Shown piece after piece: positions 17,801 through 24,930 of a stretch of 57,804 bases of DNA. The DNA is taken from positions 1-57,804 of the forward strand of contig JAEWEG010000082.1 of the NCBI GenBank assembly GCA_023389575.1, in the 5' to 3' direction. The translations under genes and the position numbers were made by a program. Position 1 is the first letter of the stretch. Each line of letters begins with the position of its first letter. Source of the DNA: Chloroflexota bacterium (GTDB taxonomy: Bacteria > Chloroflexota > Chloroflexia > Thermomicrobiales > UBA6265). The notes beneath the pieces are model-generated. The model was not told the DNA's origin. It ran no database searches and saw only the letters and a program-made list of their open reading frames with translations.

Positions 17801-18950
17801 CGCGCCCGGAAATATCGGCCAGGCTGACATCGACGCCGGCGCGCCGATCAGCAGGGAGGCGACCGCCACCAGCGCCGACACCACCTCCAACTCCTCCCGG
17901 GCCACGGTGACCATCACGCAGTCACCGGGCATCGAGCTAACCAAGACGGTCACCTCGGAGGCAACCACCGGGCTGGTGAACGGCGATGTCGTGACCTACG
18001 CGCTGGTGCTCACCAATACCGGCAACCTGACGGTGAGCGACCCATCGATCACCGATCCGGGCGGCGACACCCTGGACTGTGGCGAGGTCCCGGCCATCCT
18101 CGCCCCCGGAGCGACGGTCTCCTGTACCGCCACCCATACAATTACCGAGCTGGACATGCTGCGCGGTGAATACACCAACATCGCCGAAGCCTCGGCGGCG
18201 GTCGGACAAGGTCCCGCCGATGGAGTCCTCTCGTTCCGGCAGGTGGAGCAGTTGATGGTCGAAACCACCGCGTCGGCCACGGTGACGACCGCGTCGGTCG
18301 AGGTGGGACTGACGATCGAGAAATCGGTCTCCCCCGCGGAACCGGCCCGGGCGGGAACGACGCTGACATACACCTTCGTCGTGACCAATACGGGCAACGT
18401 CTCCCTGGATGACGTGACGGTCGGCGATCCGCTGCCGGGTCTGGTCTGGGATACGGACCATCCCAACGGCCTGGTCGGAACGCTGGAGGCCAGGGCGGCG
18501 GTGACGCTGACGGCGACCTACGTGGTGACGACCGAGGATGTCGCGGCCGGGGCAGTCGACAATGTCGCGGACGTGACCGGGGTGCATCCATCGTGCCGCG
18601 AGGATGACGACATCCCCTCCGTTGGGGAGTGCGCGGTGACCTCACAGACGGCATCCGTGACGGTCCCGGCCGAGCCGGACCCCACGAGCCCACCCGATCC
18701 CACAACCCCTGCTGATCCCTCCCCGACTCCGGCGGAACCCACGACTTCGCCCGATCCCACAACCCCGGCGGAACCCACTTCTCCACCGGAAGCGACGGCG
18801 GAGGCGACCGAGTCCGAGGTGGTCACGGCGCTCCCGAGCACGGGCGGCGGTTCCGTCCCGGGCACGCCGGCGCCCGGCGCGATCCTGGCGCTCCTCGGCC
18901 TGGCGATCGCGGCCCTGGCTGGCCGCAAGGCGGTCCACCGGTCACGGTAA
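14811..18950 (+). CDS. DUF11-repeat surface protein with LPSTG sorting signal
   Basis: A 1379-residue exported protein. ATG 14811 is chosen over a GTG at 14781 because AGGAGG sits at 14795-14800 and a signal peptide follows at once (VRLGILLMLMLGLVMPAVA). After a Pro/Thr/Glu linker (PTEVPTEVPTEAPTETPE) come about ten DUF11-type beta-sandwich repeats with the consensus DVTWSFEVTNTGNVTLTNL and a conserved Cys pair (LDCD... TCTA). The C-terminus has a P/T/S stalk, then LPSTGGG, a hydrophobic helix and a basic tail RKAVHRSR: a sortase-type wall or membrane anchor. It is probably an adhesive or structural stalk on the cell surface. No sortase gene is in the window. Confidence 0.92.
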   Translation: MRSSKARNGVRLGILLMLMLGLVMPAVARQPATPQTDPTGLPTEVPTKTPPDPTAIPTDIPTEVPTEVPTEAPTETPEFTTNEEGGRSFNILAADPMTVVLDGPTSIRPGETLTYRVTMTNTRGEESLRMTILDYQLGLGTDWEIVSYSFQTCSTDGTTLGCQSDIVADGVELTVTYQSTIPDNPSSDLCANGFSNEVRALSFLTNNNYSDINSNTVTTDVVCETAEIDLAKTGSHIAPTIDTPYGAIDWALTVTNTGDAPLTDVTVSDDTVTDLDCDPATEGNQDTIATLAPGDANAVTCTASSAVTEDQLGTTVTNDASVTGFFGGEPVTDTASAQVEVPALTGGIDVTKAVTNQPEDGFDFEDTITYAIRITNTGDIPLHGVTVSDDQVTDLDCGTGTTGATVTLTHLEPGEANAVNCTASTAFPVPSGTDQDAAFTNTVSVSAPFGDATLTDTATAEAVPGETAIHVRYDRMPLEVIAPGQVTATHTLVNAGTTTLHDLTLTAPMPFDCDPGTPGDQGMPETLAAGGTVICIGTVNVSQADIDAGEEINPGDWTLTAFAFDTLSARIQWPIVQRPELTLVKSVEPIVVNARGDVTWSFVVTNSGNVTLTNLALEDDTIDPAALDCDTGAAGNQPLPESLAPQAEVNCAAVTTIDQEMIDAREPLTNTARVTSDEATSNDASATVTITPRDELGLVLSVTPGTVDAPAQVIWTYALTNGGTSTLTGIAIDDPALDPALLDCDPEADGLQSPSTTLEAGGSVTCTAVSTVDQTMIDTGDPITRDAVVTSAGANSNRSQATVTITQAPAVQLTKTVTPATVSATGDVTWSFEVTNTGNVTLTNLELDDSLVDPSTLDCDATTAGNQAFPATLAPGASITCAAITTISQDQVDAREPLTNTARITTDQATSNTASATVTITPDDGLGLTLTVDPGTVNAPGQVTWSYTLTNNGTSTLTAFEIDDPALDPALLDCDAGTDGRQPLPENLAPGASVTCTAPGNIGQADIDAGAPISREATATSADTTSNSSRATVTITQSPGIELTKTVTSEATTGLVNGDVVTYALVLTNTGNLTVSDPSITDPGGDTLDCGEVPAILAPGATVSCTATHTITELDMLRGEYTNIAEASAAVGQGPADGVLSFRQVEQLMVETTASATVTTASVEVGLTIEKSVSPAEPARAGTTLTYTFVVTNTGNVSLDDVTVGDPLPGLVWDTDHPNGLVGTLEARAAVTLTATYVVTTEDVAAGAVDNVADVTGVHPSCREDDDIPSVGECAVTSQTASVTVPAEPDPTSPPDPTTPADPSPTPAEPTTSPDPTTPAEPTSPPEATAEATESEVVTALPSTGGGSVPGTPAPGAILALLGLAIAALAGRKAVHRSR

Positions 18951-18977
18951 CCGCCGGCTGGATTCAGGACGCCCGCA

Positions 18978-19004
18978 CGGGCCGGAGGCGATGTCCCCGG
19001 CCCG
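18978..19004 (+). terminator. Hairpin downstream of the DUF11 gene
   Basis: CGGGCCGG (18978-18985) pairs with CCGGCCCG (18997-19004), 27 bases after the stop codon. There is no T run, so termination strength is uncertain. Confidence 0.45.
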
Positions 19005-19079
19005 CGAGCCTGGATGGGTTTCCAGACCAACCAGGCCCACGCCGCACTGGATCGTTCCAGTCGCCGGGGTGTTCGAGCG

Positions 19080-19571
19080 CTAGACGGCGGACGCGCCGGA
19101 GTCCGCTTCCTCAGCCCGGCGCGGTTGCAGTGGGGTGAGGGCATAGCCCTTGTATCGCAGCCACGCCAGCAGGTTCGCGGCGATATCGTCGATGTGCCCT
19201 GCCCGCACTCCTTCCCCACCTGGGCCAGACAGGCTCCCAAGGAACCGCTCGGCGTCCAGGGCCCAGGCCAGCGCCTCGTGAACCGCCTCCTGGTCCACCC
19301 TATCGTCGCCGGGCATCGCCTGGTTTCGGACCTGCTCATAGGAACGCAGCGTATCGCGCAGGTTCCGGGCACTTTTCGCCAGCCCGGGCGGGAATCCATG
19401 CCGGGCGGCGCGGTCGGCGTATCGCTCCTCGCGCGACTCATCCGACCACGGATGCACGGCCGGCACCGGCGACTCCGCGTTCATGCCTGGCCACTCGGCG
19501 GGCTGTTCGCGCGCGGCGCGCAGCAGCTCCTCCACGTCTTCCAGGATCCGGTCGATCTCCTCGTTGCTCAT
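19080..19571 (-). CDS. Unknown protein controlled by a SAM-type riboswitch
   Basis: A 163-residue soluble, acidic, helical protein. ATG 19571 (MSNEEIDRILED) is preferred over ATG 19601 because GGAGAGGAAG lies just upstream of it. Visible features are an N-terminal amphipathic helix (EIDRILEDVEELLRAAREQ), a central WSDESREERYADRAARHGFP segment and a C-terminal DDIAANLLAWLRYKGYALTP. No signal peptide, membrane helix or known domain is recognised. The leader (19619-19760) looks like a SAM-I/IV riboswitch with a terminator. If so, the protein should serve methionine, SAM or sulfur metabolism and be switched off when SAM is high. That role is inference from the leader only. Confidence 0.7.
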   Translation of the reverse strand: MSNEEIDRILEDVEELLRAAREQPAEWPGMNAESPVPAVHPWSDESREERYADRAARHGFPPGLAKSARNLRDTLRSYEQVRNQAMPGDDRVDQEAVHEALAWALDAERFLGSLSGPGGEGVRAGHIDDIAANLLAWLRYKGYALTPLQPRRAEEADSGASAV

Positions 19572-19618
19572 CGTCTTCCTCTCCGCGTCGCTGGCTGGCA
19601 TTGATCGATGGCGGGACG

Positions 19619-19643
19619 CAAAAAACCCTGCACGGTGGCAGGG
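19619..19643 (-). terminator. Riboswitch-linked intrinsic terminator
   Basis: On the minus strand CCCTGC-caccgt-GCAGGG (19643-19626) is followed by six T (19625-19620). It lies between the aptamer and the start codon at 19571, where an attenuator would be expected. Confidence 0.8.
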
Positions 19644-19655
19644 AGTGCGACCCTT

Positions 19656-19760
19656 GGTTCCCCAGGTGTCTGGGGCCTATCCCCCCGGTGACGAGGGCGG
19701 GCACCTTGGCGGTCGAGGCCAGGTTGCCGGGCATTCAGCCGAATGCCACTCCTGATAGCG
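19656..19760 (-). ncRNA. SAM-I/IV-family riboswitch aptamer (putative)
   Basis: Read on the minus strand from 19759. P1 is CUAUC...GAUAG (19758-19754 with 19681-19677). A short P2 hairpin is GGCAUUC/GAAUGCC. The conserved CGGCAACC follows, then P3 UGGC/GCCA, the conserved AGGUGCC, a P4 C/G-rich stem, and directly after P1 a P5 hairpin CCCCAG/CUGGGG. GGCAACC and AGGUGC in this order inside such a junction are the core of the SAM-I/SAM-IV clan. The short P2 without kink-turn and the P5 stem resemble SAM-IV or its variants. Elements outside the core differ from the best-known consensus, so class assignment is provisional. Confidence 0.72.
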
Positions 19761-19779
19761 TTTCTTCGATTGTTTCTCG

Positions 19780-19808
19780 ATTCTGCACCGCGAGGTCGAG
19801 GAAATCAA
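19780..19808 (-). promoter_or_regulatory. Possible promoter of the riboswitch transcript
   Basis: On the minus strand TTGATT (19808-19803), a 17-base spacer and CAGAAT (19785-19780), about 20 bases before the aptamer's first stem. Confidence 0.4.
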
Positions 19809-19851
19809 GCCTCTCGACGAACCCGGGAATGTGCCAGGCATGGCGAAGCCG

Positions 19852-19880
19852 GCTCGCGATGAGCCGGCTTCGCGGAGGGT
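19852..19880 (-). terminator. Long hairpin after the minus-strand surface-protein gene
   Basis: CGAAGCCGGCTC and GAGCCGGCTTCG form a 12-base-pair stem with a 5-base loop, 16 bases past the stop at 19897. There is no T run. It separates that gene from the riboswitch unit. Confidence 0.6.
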
Positions 19881-19896
19881 AGGGATGTGGGCGGGG

Positions 19897-21414
19897 TCAG
19901 CCTCGCCGCCGCGCCGGGACGGCTGGCCCCCTCTTCACGGCCAGCCCAGCGACCGCGAGCAGCAGGCCCATCCCCGCCAGCGTGAATGCGATGCCACCAG
20001 CATTGTGGCTCGCGGTTCCGTTGCCGGTGGACGGCATGGTCGTGACGCCGTCACCATTCCCCGACCTGACCGCCGCGGCCGGAGCCTTCGCCTTTGGCGC
20101 GGCGGGGCCAGCCTCGTCGTCTTGTTCGGCGTCGTCGACCGGGGCGGGAGCGGGTACATCCGGCTCGCAATCGTCCGCAAGCAACAGGTGTCCAAACGAG
20201 AGTCGCTGGCCGGTGGTCGCGGATGCCCCGGCGTCCAGCGAGCCAGGGAGGCTCGTCAGGCCTGGCCCGTCATCGGGAATCGCCGTGGGGGTAGGCACGG
20301 GAATTTGGGTGGCCGTGGGCTCTGGCGTGAGGGGCGAGCAGGGATCCGGCGCGGGCTGCTGGTCATCGTAGACGGTGCAATCCAGTATCAGGGTGTCGGT
20401 GGCACCGCGCTCGTTATCGGACACGCTCACGATAACGGTGAGCGTGATGTAGCCCATGTCCGCGGTCATTTCAGGCGGGTCGTAGACGAATGAATACGCG
20501 CCCGCGCCATCATGCTGCTGGTACGCCCTGTCCCACCAGTAGCTCGTCCCTGGCGCCACAAGGTCGTACATCACATCGTATCTGACTTCGAATCCGGAGT
20601 TGGTTCCTCCGTCCCCAATCTCCACATCGACCCGGCCCTGGCAGTCCACGTCGACGATCGAGATCGTGAGAGGTACGGCGGGTTCGGTCGGCTCTACCGG
20701 CGCCTCGACGCCGCACCAGAGTTCCATCGTATCCGGCGGTCCATTCGGAGCCCACGCCTGGAACGAGGCCGTCGTTGTTGCGGTGAATGTCAGGTTGGCG
20801 ATGTAGAAATGGAAGGGGTACGTCGTCGATCCGGTGTATGCCGCGTCGAGATCGGCCTCCCAGTCCTGTACCACCGGTCCGTCGGGCATCTGGATCACCA
20901 CATCGGTATAGATGGCGGAGACATGGACCCGGTTACCCGGAAACGCCCCTTCCCCGACGTACACCCTCACGGTGCCAGAGCAATTGGCGCTGGAGATCGA
21001 GACCAGGTCGGTCGCGTCGCTCTCTTCCGTGGACTGGGCCGCCAGGAAGAGTCCGGCGTCACCTTCCCCAACGGGTTCCTCGGTGGGAACGGGCTCGGTA
21101 TCGGCCTCTTCCGTGCTGGCTTCCCCGGTCGAGACCGCTTCCTGGCCCACCGGTTGCTCGTCGGCTGATTCGCCGGAAGCTTCCTCCGTTCCCGTGGCGG
21201 TTCCCGGATCGACGTCCGGCTCACCCTCGGGCGGTGGATCGCCCTCGTCCTCGGTCCCAACCGGTGGAGATTCGCCTTCGCCTTCCGTCAGGGCTGGAAC
21301 ATCCGTCGTCCCCCAAGGCTCCTCCGACGGATCCTCGGCCAGCGCGCCGATCAGGCCGGTTCCCGCCAGGCCCAACGCGATCATCAGGGTCACCACCACA
21401 CGCAGCGTCTTCAT
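19897..21414 (-). CDS. Exported surface protein with sorting-like MPSTG tail
   Basis: A 505-residue protein from ATG 21414, with GGGAGGAC upstream. It has a Sec signal peptide (LRVVVTLMIALGLAGTGLIG) and a long acidic Glu/Pro/Thr region (about residues 28-125). Two beta-rich domains follow, each with a paired Cys (ISSANCSGTVRVYVGEGAFP and IVDVDCQGRVDVEIGDGG; partner Cys in LWCGVE and LILDCTVY). A Pro/Thr linker leads to MPSTGNG, a hydrophobic helix (IAFTLAGMGLLLAVAGLAVK) and a basic end RRRG. The end is a degenerate LPxTG sorting signal like those of other proteins here. Its ATG overlaps the stop of the small frame at 21411-21647 (ATGA), suggesting coupling. Its ligand is unknown. Confidence 0.85.
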   Translation of the reverse strand: MKTLRVVVTLMIALGLAGTGLIGALAEDPSEEPWGTTDVPALTEGEGESPPVGTEDEGDPPPEGEPDVDPGTATGTEEASGESADEQPVGQEAVSTGEASTEEADTEPVPTEEPVGEGDAGLFLAAQSTEESDATDLVSISSANCSGTVRVYVGEGAFPGNRVHVSAIYTDVVIQMPDGPVVQDWEADLDAAYTGSTTYPFHFYIANLTFTATTTASFQAWAPNGPPDTMELWCGVEAPVEPTEPAVPLTISIVDVDCQGRVDVEIGDGGTNSGFEVRYDVMYDLVAPGTSYWWDRAYQQHDGAGAYSFVYDPPEMTADMGYITLTVIVSVSDNERGATDTLILDCTVYDDQQPAPDPCSPLTPEPTATQIPVPTPTAIPDDGPGLTSLPGSLDAGASATTGQRLSFGHLLLADDCEPDVPAPAPVDDAEQDDEAGPAAPKAKAPAAAVRSGNGDGVTTMPSTGNGTASHNAGGIAFTLAGMGLLLAVAGLAVKRGPAVPARRRG

Positions 21415-21647
21415 GAACGTCCTCCCGCTCTTGCGGCTGGCCTAATGGCCTGGCCATCACCCGCCTGGCAATCCGGGTGGAGCCTGGCGTCCTTTTCCAC
21501 GTCACCGTTTGGAACGACACTCACCCGCGGCACCACCGTCCGCGCGCGCTCGTCCACGATCGTTCCCAGCCAGGCCAGGCTCAATGAACTGGCGCGAGCG
21601 ACGTTTGATCCTCGCCGGTCGGCTGGCGAAACCTGATCGATGTTCAT
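21411..21647 (-). CDS. Possible 78-residue leader protein coupled to the surface-protein gene
   Basis: ATG 21647 is preceded by GGGAGGGAG at a good distance. The stop overlaps the next start as ATGA (21411-21414), the usual sign of translational coupling. The product MNIDQVSPADRRGSN... is basic, has no membrane helix and matches no family I know. In such GC-rich DNA an open frame of this length can occur by chance, so the ribosome site and overlap are the only support. Confidence 0.4.
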   Translation of the reverse strand: MNIDQVSPADRRGSNVARASSLSLAWLGTIVDERARTVVPRVSVVPNGDVEKDARLHPDCQAGDGQAIRPAARAGGRS

Positions 21648-21849
21648 GCGGTCTCCCTCCCGGGAATGCCAACGCCGCCCACCGTGCCGGGGCGGGATAA
21701 CGGGGATGCGTCCCCGCCCGGCGCGAGATGATGCCCTTTCCGGCGGCGCGAAACCGGTATATCCTTCTCTTTGGAAAGCAGCACACCCTATAGCCTAGGA
21801 CCTGGAACCCTTTCCAGTGGCTCGACCATAGCTTGATAAAGGCTCAATC

Positions 21850-23031
21850 ATGGCTCAGGATCGCCGGCCCGCCACCGGAAAGCAGGACAACCAACCCCCG
21901 TACTGGAGCCAGGCGCTGAGATCGCTGCGGGAGGCTCGCGGCATCACCCAGGAGGACTGGGCGGCTCAGCTCGGGTACGGACGCGCCACCATCCGCCGGT
22001 GGGAAGCCGGCCAAACGGTGCCCTCCGCCGAAGCGGAAGCGGCGATCGTCGCCCTCTGCGACACCCTGCGGCTCCACCGAACCTTCGAGGACGGCCTGCT
22101 GGCAGGCGTGACCGTGACCTCCGAGTGGATCGCCGACCTGCTCACCACCGCCCGCCTCACCACCCATCCCGCCTCTCCCCACCGACCACCGCCCGACATT
22201 CCAACCGTGGCCCCACCGGTGTTCTACGCCCGGAACGGAGATGCCTCGATCGCCTACCAGGTGATCGGCGATGGCCCAATCGATATCGTCGTGGTCCCGG
22301 GCGCGGTGTCACACCGCGAGATCGACTGGGAACACGCGGGCGTACGCGGCTTCATCCACGACCTCGCCCGCGTCGCCCGGGTGATCATCTTCGACAAGCG
22401 CGGCACCGGCATGTCCGACCGGGTCTCATCCGGCACGATGGCGGAGCGAATGGACGACATTCGCGCGGTGATGGCCGCCACCGGCTCCAGCCGGGCGGTG
22501 ATCGTCGCTATCTCGGAGGGCGGTCCGCTCGCGATCCTGCTCGGAGCCACCATGCCGAAACGCGTCTCCGCGCTGGTGCTCTACGGCACCTTCAGCCGCG
22601 TACCGGCCCCCTCGCCCGACGAGCCGCTGCAGCCCTTCGACCACCTGATCCAGAGCTGGGGCACTCCCCATTCCGGCTTCCTCGACCGCTTCGGCCCGAG
22701 CGCCGCCGGCACCCCGAGCGAGCGCGAGTGGTGGGCTCGCCTCCAGCGCATGAGCGCCAGTCCCGGCGCGGTGCGCGACCTGAACCGGATGAACGCCGGC
22801 CTCGATGTGCGCGCGGAACTCTCCATGATCCAGGCGCCGACCCTGGTGCTCCACCGCGGTGGCGACCGGGTCGTCGACATCGCCGAGGGCCGCGACCTGG
22901 CCCAGACCATCCCGGGCGCCCAGTTCGTGGAGCTCCCTGGAAACGACCACCTGCCGTTCGTCGGCGACGTCGAGTCCATCACCGGTGCGATCATCGATTT
23001 TGTCGTTCAACTCCAGGAAACGTCGGGGTAA
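21850..23031 (+). CDS. XRE-type HTH fused to an alpha/beta hydrolase
   Basis: A 393-residue protein. Residues 17-75 are an XRE-like helix-turn-helix (LREARGITQEDWAAQLGYGR, then TIRRWEAGQTVPS). After a Pro-rich linker, residues 120-390 form an alpha/beta hydrolase: IVVVPGAVSHREIDWE, the nucleophile elbow VAISEGG (Ser), the acid in LHRGGDRVVD and His in LPGNDHLPF. The full triad suggests an active esterase-like domain or a ligand pocket derived from one. The natural reading is a one-component regulator that senses or hydrolyses a small molecule. No partner gene is adjacent. The start ATG has AAAGG upstream. Confidence 0.85.
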   Translation: MAQDRRPATGKQDNQPPYWSQALRSLREARGITQEDWAAQLGYGRATIRRWEAGQTVPSAEAEAAIVALCDTLRLHRTFEDGLLAGVTVTSEWIADLLTTARLTTHPASPHRPPPDIPTVAPPVFYARNGDASIAYQVIGDGPIDIVVVPGAVSHREIDWEHAGVRGFIHDLARVARVIIFDKRGTGMSDRVSSGTMAERMDDIRAVMAATGSSRAVIVAISEGGPLAILLGATMPKRVSALVLYGTFSRVPAPSPDEPLQPFDHLIQSWGTPHSGFLDRFGPSAAGTPSEREWWARLQRMSASPGAVRDLNRMNAGLDVRAELSMIQAPTLVLHRGGDRVVDIAEGRDLAQTIPGAQFVELPGNDHLPFVGDVESITGAIIDFVVQLQETSG

Positions 23032-23085
23032 TCCACAGGCTCCGCCAAGCGTGATTGGACAGGACCGACACGTGTGTTTGGACAC

Positions 23086-23182
23086 GGCCGACACGGGGTC
23101 GGCCGCTACATACGCGACGGCTTTCTGACCATCGCGCGTCGACGATTACCACGGTCGCATGTTGGGACCGACCCCGTGTCGG
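23086..23182. repeat. REP pair (BIME-like), left of the transposase gene
   Basis: Two hairpins face each other: GGCCGAC-acggg-GTCGGCC (23086-23104) and CCGAC-cccgt-GTCGG (23168-23182), joined by a spacer starting GCTACATACG. A related pair lies on the other side of the transposase gene, at 23832-23957. Such pairs are the substrates of REP-associated tyrosine transposases. Confidence 0.75.
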
Positions 23183-23248
23183 CCGTGAGATTGGCACGAT
23201 CTGACACCCCCGCATCCACCGGGTCTCCCGCGCGAAGTTCACCATGCA

Positions 23249-23779
23249 TCAATCGTCGCCCGCAACCGGCGTACGAATTGGTTCGCGGTCAGGGTCTGAT
23301 TGCCAGTTGGCGGGATTGGCGGCGATGTACCGGCGGCATCGAATCAGATCGGCCTCGTCGCGGATGATGTGGTCGTAATACTCCTGCTGCCACAACCGGC
23401 GGTCATAGGGTTCCCATCCAAGTTCATGTACACCCGCGCTGTACCTGGCGGTGGTGATTGATTTGAACCGTTGCACCACGTCGCCCAGCGTCGGATTGCC
23501 GATTGGGCCGTCCCGGCTCAGGCGGAGAATGGCGTGAGCGTGATTGGGCATGATGACGAAAGCATCGAGCGTAACGCGCGGGAATTCGCTCGCCATTTCT
23601 CGCCAGACCTCGGCCACCATCGCTCCGGCGGCGTTGTGCGCCATCCGGCCATCGACCACGTCCCCGAACATCCACGCCCGGTTTTGCGCCACCATCGTGA
23701 TCGCATACGGACCGGGCGATCGGTAATCCCATCCCGCCAATCGCAAATTGCGCCGTACCGGACCATCACGCAACGGCAT
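23249..23779 (-). CDS. REP-associated tyrosine transposase (RAYT, Y1/HUH family)
   Basis: A 176-residue protein from ATG 23779, with AGGAGG eight bases upstream (an upstream start at 23809 lacks one). It opens with the usual RRNLRLAGWDYRSPGPYAIT. It carries the HUH motif in VIMPNHAHAIL (metal-binding His-x-His), then LWQQEYYDHIIRDEADL and the likely catalytic Tyr in CRRYIAANPANW. These enzymes cut single-stranded REP hairpins and spread them. They are single-copy domesticated elements and not ordinary insertion sequences. REP-like pairs on both sides support activity on them. Confidence 0.9.
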   Translation of the reverse strand: MPLRDGPVRRNLRLAGWDYRSPGPYAITMVAQNRAWMFGDVVDGRMAHNAAGAMVAEVWREMASEFPRVTLDAFVIMPNHAHAILRLSRDGPIGNPTLGDVVQRFKSITTARYSAGVHELGWEPYDRRLWQQEYYDHIIRDEADLIRCRRYIAANPANWQSDPDREPIRTPVAGDD

Positions 23780-23831
23780 CACGCGTCCTCCTGATACGGC
23801 CAACTCCACGCGGTGGGCGCGATAGCCCCAC

Positions 23832-23957
23832 GGCCAATACGGGATCGGCCGCTACATACGACACGTCATGCCAAACGCCGGACGTACGTTGGGACTTTTC
23901 ACCCACGGCGCCCCGGCATACCTCGTTCGTTCGTAGGGACCGACCCCGTGTCGGTCC
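23832..23957. repeat. REP pair (BIME-like), right of the transposase gene
   Basis: An imperfect GGCC...GATCGGCC hairpin (23832-23850) with the shared GCTACATACGAC follows. Then comes the perfect GGACCGAC-cccgt-GTCGGTCC hairpin (23937-23957), preceded by TCGTAGG. Same layout as 23086-23182. Confidence 0.75.
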
Positions 23958-23998
23958 TGTCTTCCACCATGTGGTCCACGGTCACAATCACGGTGCAA

Positions 23999-24913
23999 TC
24001 AGGCCTTGAGCGCGCCTTCCTGGATGCCCTTCATGTACCACCGCTGGGTGAGCGCGAAGAAGATTAACCCCGGCGCGATCGCCATGATGTAGACCGCCGC
24101 CAATCTCGGCCAGGCCCAGGCTCCCACCCCTCCCGAGGCCGAGGCCAGCACCACCGGCAGCGTCCACTGGCTCTGCTCGTTCATCAGGCGGCTGGCCAGC
24201 AGGTACTCGCCCCAGGCGGCCACGAAGTTGATGATCACCACCACCACGATGCCGTTCCGCACGATGGGCAGCATCACGTTGACCAGCATCCGTAGCGGCC
24301 CGGCGCCATCGATCCGCGCCGCGTCCACCAGATCCTTCGGCACCGTCTGGAACACGCCACGCATCACGAAGATCGAGATCGCGATGCTCAGCGCGGTGTA
24401 GGGGAAGATCAGGCCCCATACCTTGTTGATCAGCCCAAGCTCGCGCTGCATCTGGAAGATCCCGATGAAGGCCGACACCCGGGTGGGGAAGAACAACGAC
24501 GCCACGAACAGCGCGATCACCACCGAGCGGCCCGGAATGCGCAGGAATACCAGCGCGTACCCGCCCATCACCGCCGCGATGGTGGCCAGGGTCGTGGCGC
24601 CCAGCGTGACCATGATGCTGTTGATGTAGTTCTGGCGCAGGCTTGGCAGCTTGTCCCAGGCGTACGAGTAATGGGTGAAGTCGAACGCTTTCGGCCAGAT
24701 CTCGTTCTGGTACGCATCGGGCAGCGACTTGATGGAGAGCAGCAGCACCCAGAAAATCGGGAACAGGATGCTCAGGCAGGCGGTGATGATCACCGCGTGT
24801 TTCAGCACCACCCAGATCGGGAACGTGCGCTTCGGGTGGTAGGCGGCCTCGATCGCCTCCCGCGAGGGGGAGGCGGTGGCTGGCGATTGGCGGGTGGCTG
24901 CGGAAGCACTCAT
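23999..24913 (-). CDS. Sugar ABC transporter permease, MalG type
   Basis: A 304-residue inner-membrane protein from ATG 24913 (MSASAATRQSP), with GGAG ten bases upstream. The frame stays open far upstream but that part overlaps the other permease. Six membrane helices are visible, starting VVLKHAVIITACLSILFPIF. The EAA loop VPKDLVDAARIDGAGPLRML docks the ATPase. The C-terminal pattern ending FALTQRWYMKGIQEGALKA is typical of the MalG/UgpE branch. It is the last gene of the minus-strand operon after the MalF-type permease, 17 bases downstream of it. The ATPase gene is not in the window, so a shared MsiK-like ATPase is likely. Confidence 0.93.
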   Translation of the reverse strand: MSASAATRQSPATASPSREAIEAAYHPKRTFPIWVVLKHAVIITACLSILFPIFWVLLLSIKSLPDAYQNEIWPKAFDFTHYSYAWDKLPSLRQNYINSIMVTLGATTLATIAAVMGGYALVFLRIPGRSVVIALFVASLFFPTRVSAFIGIFQMQRELGLINKVWGLIFPYTALSIAISIFVMRGVFQTVPKDLVDAARIDGAGPLRMLVNVMLPIVRNGIVVVVIINFVAAWGEYLLASRLMNEQSQWTLPVVLASASGGVGAWAWPRLAAVYIMAIAPGLIFFALTQRWYMKGIQEGALKA

Positions 24914-24930
24914 CTGAACAGGTCTCCGGA

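Noticed and set aside
19605..19650. GGACGCAAA string on the plus strand suggesting a c-di-GMP (GEMM-I) riboswitch
   Set aside because: The other conserved GEMM blocks are absent, and the string is the reverse complement of the minus-strand terminator's T run and its flank.
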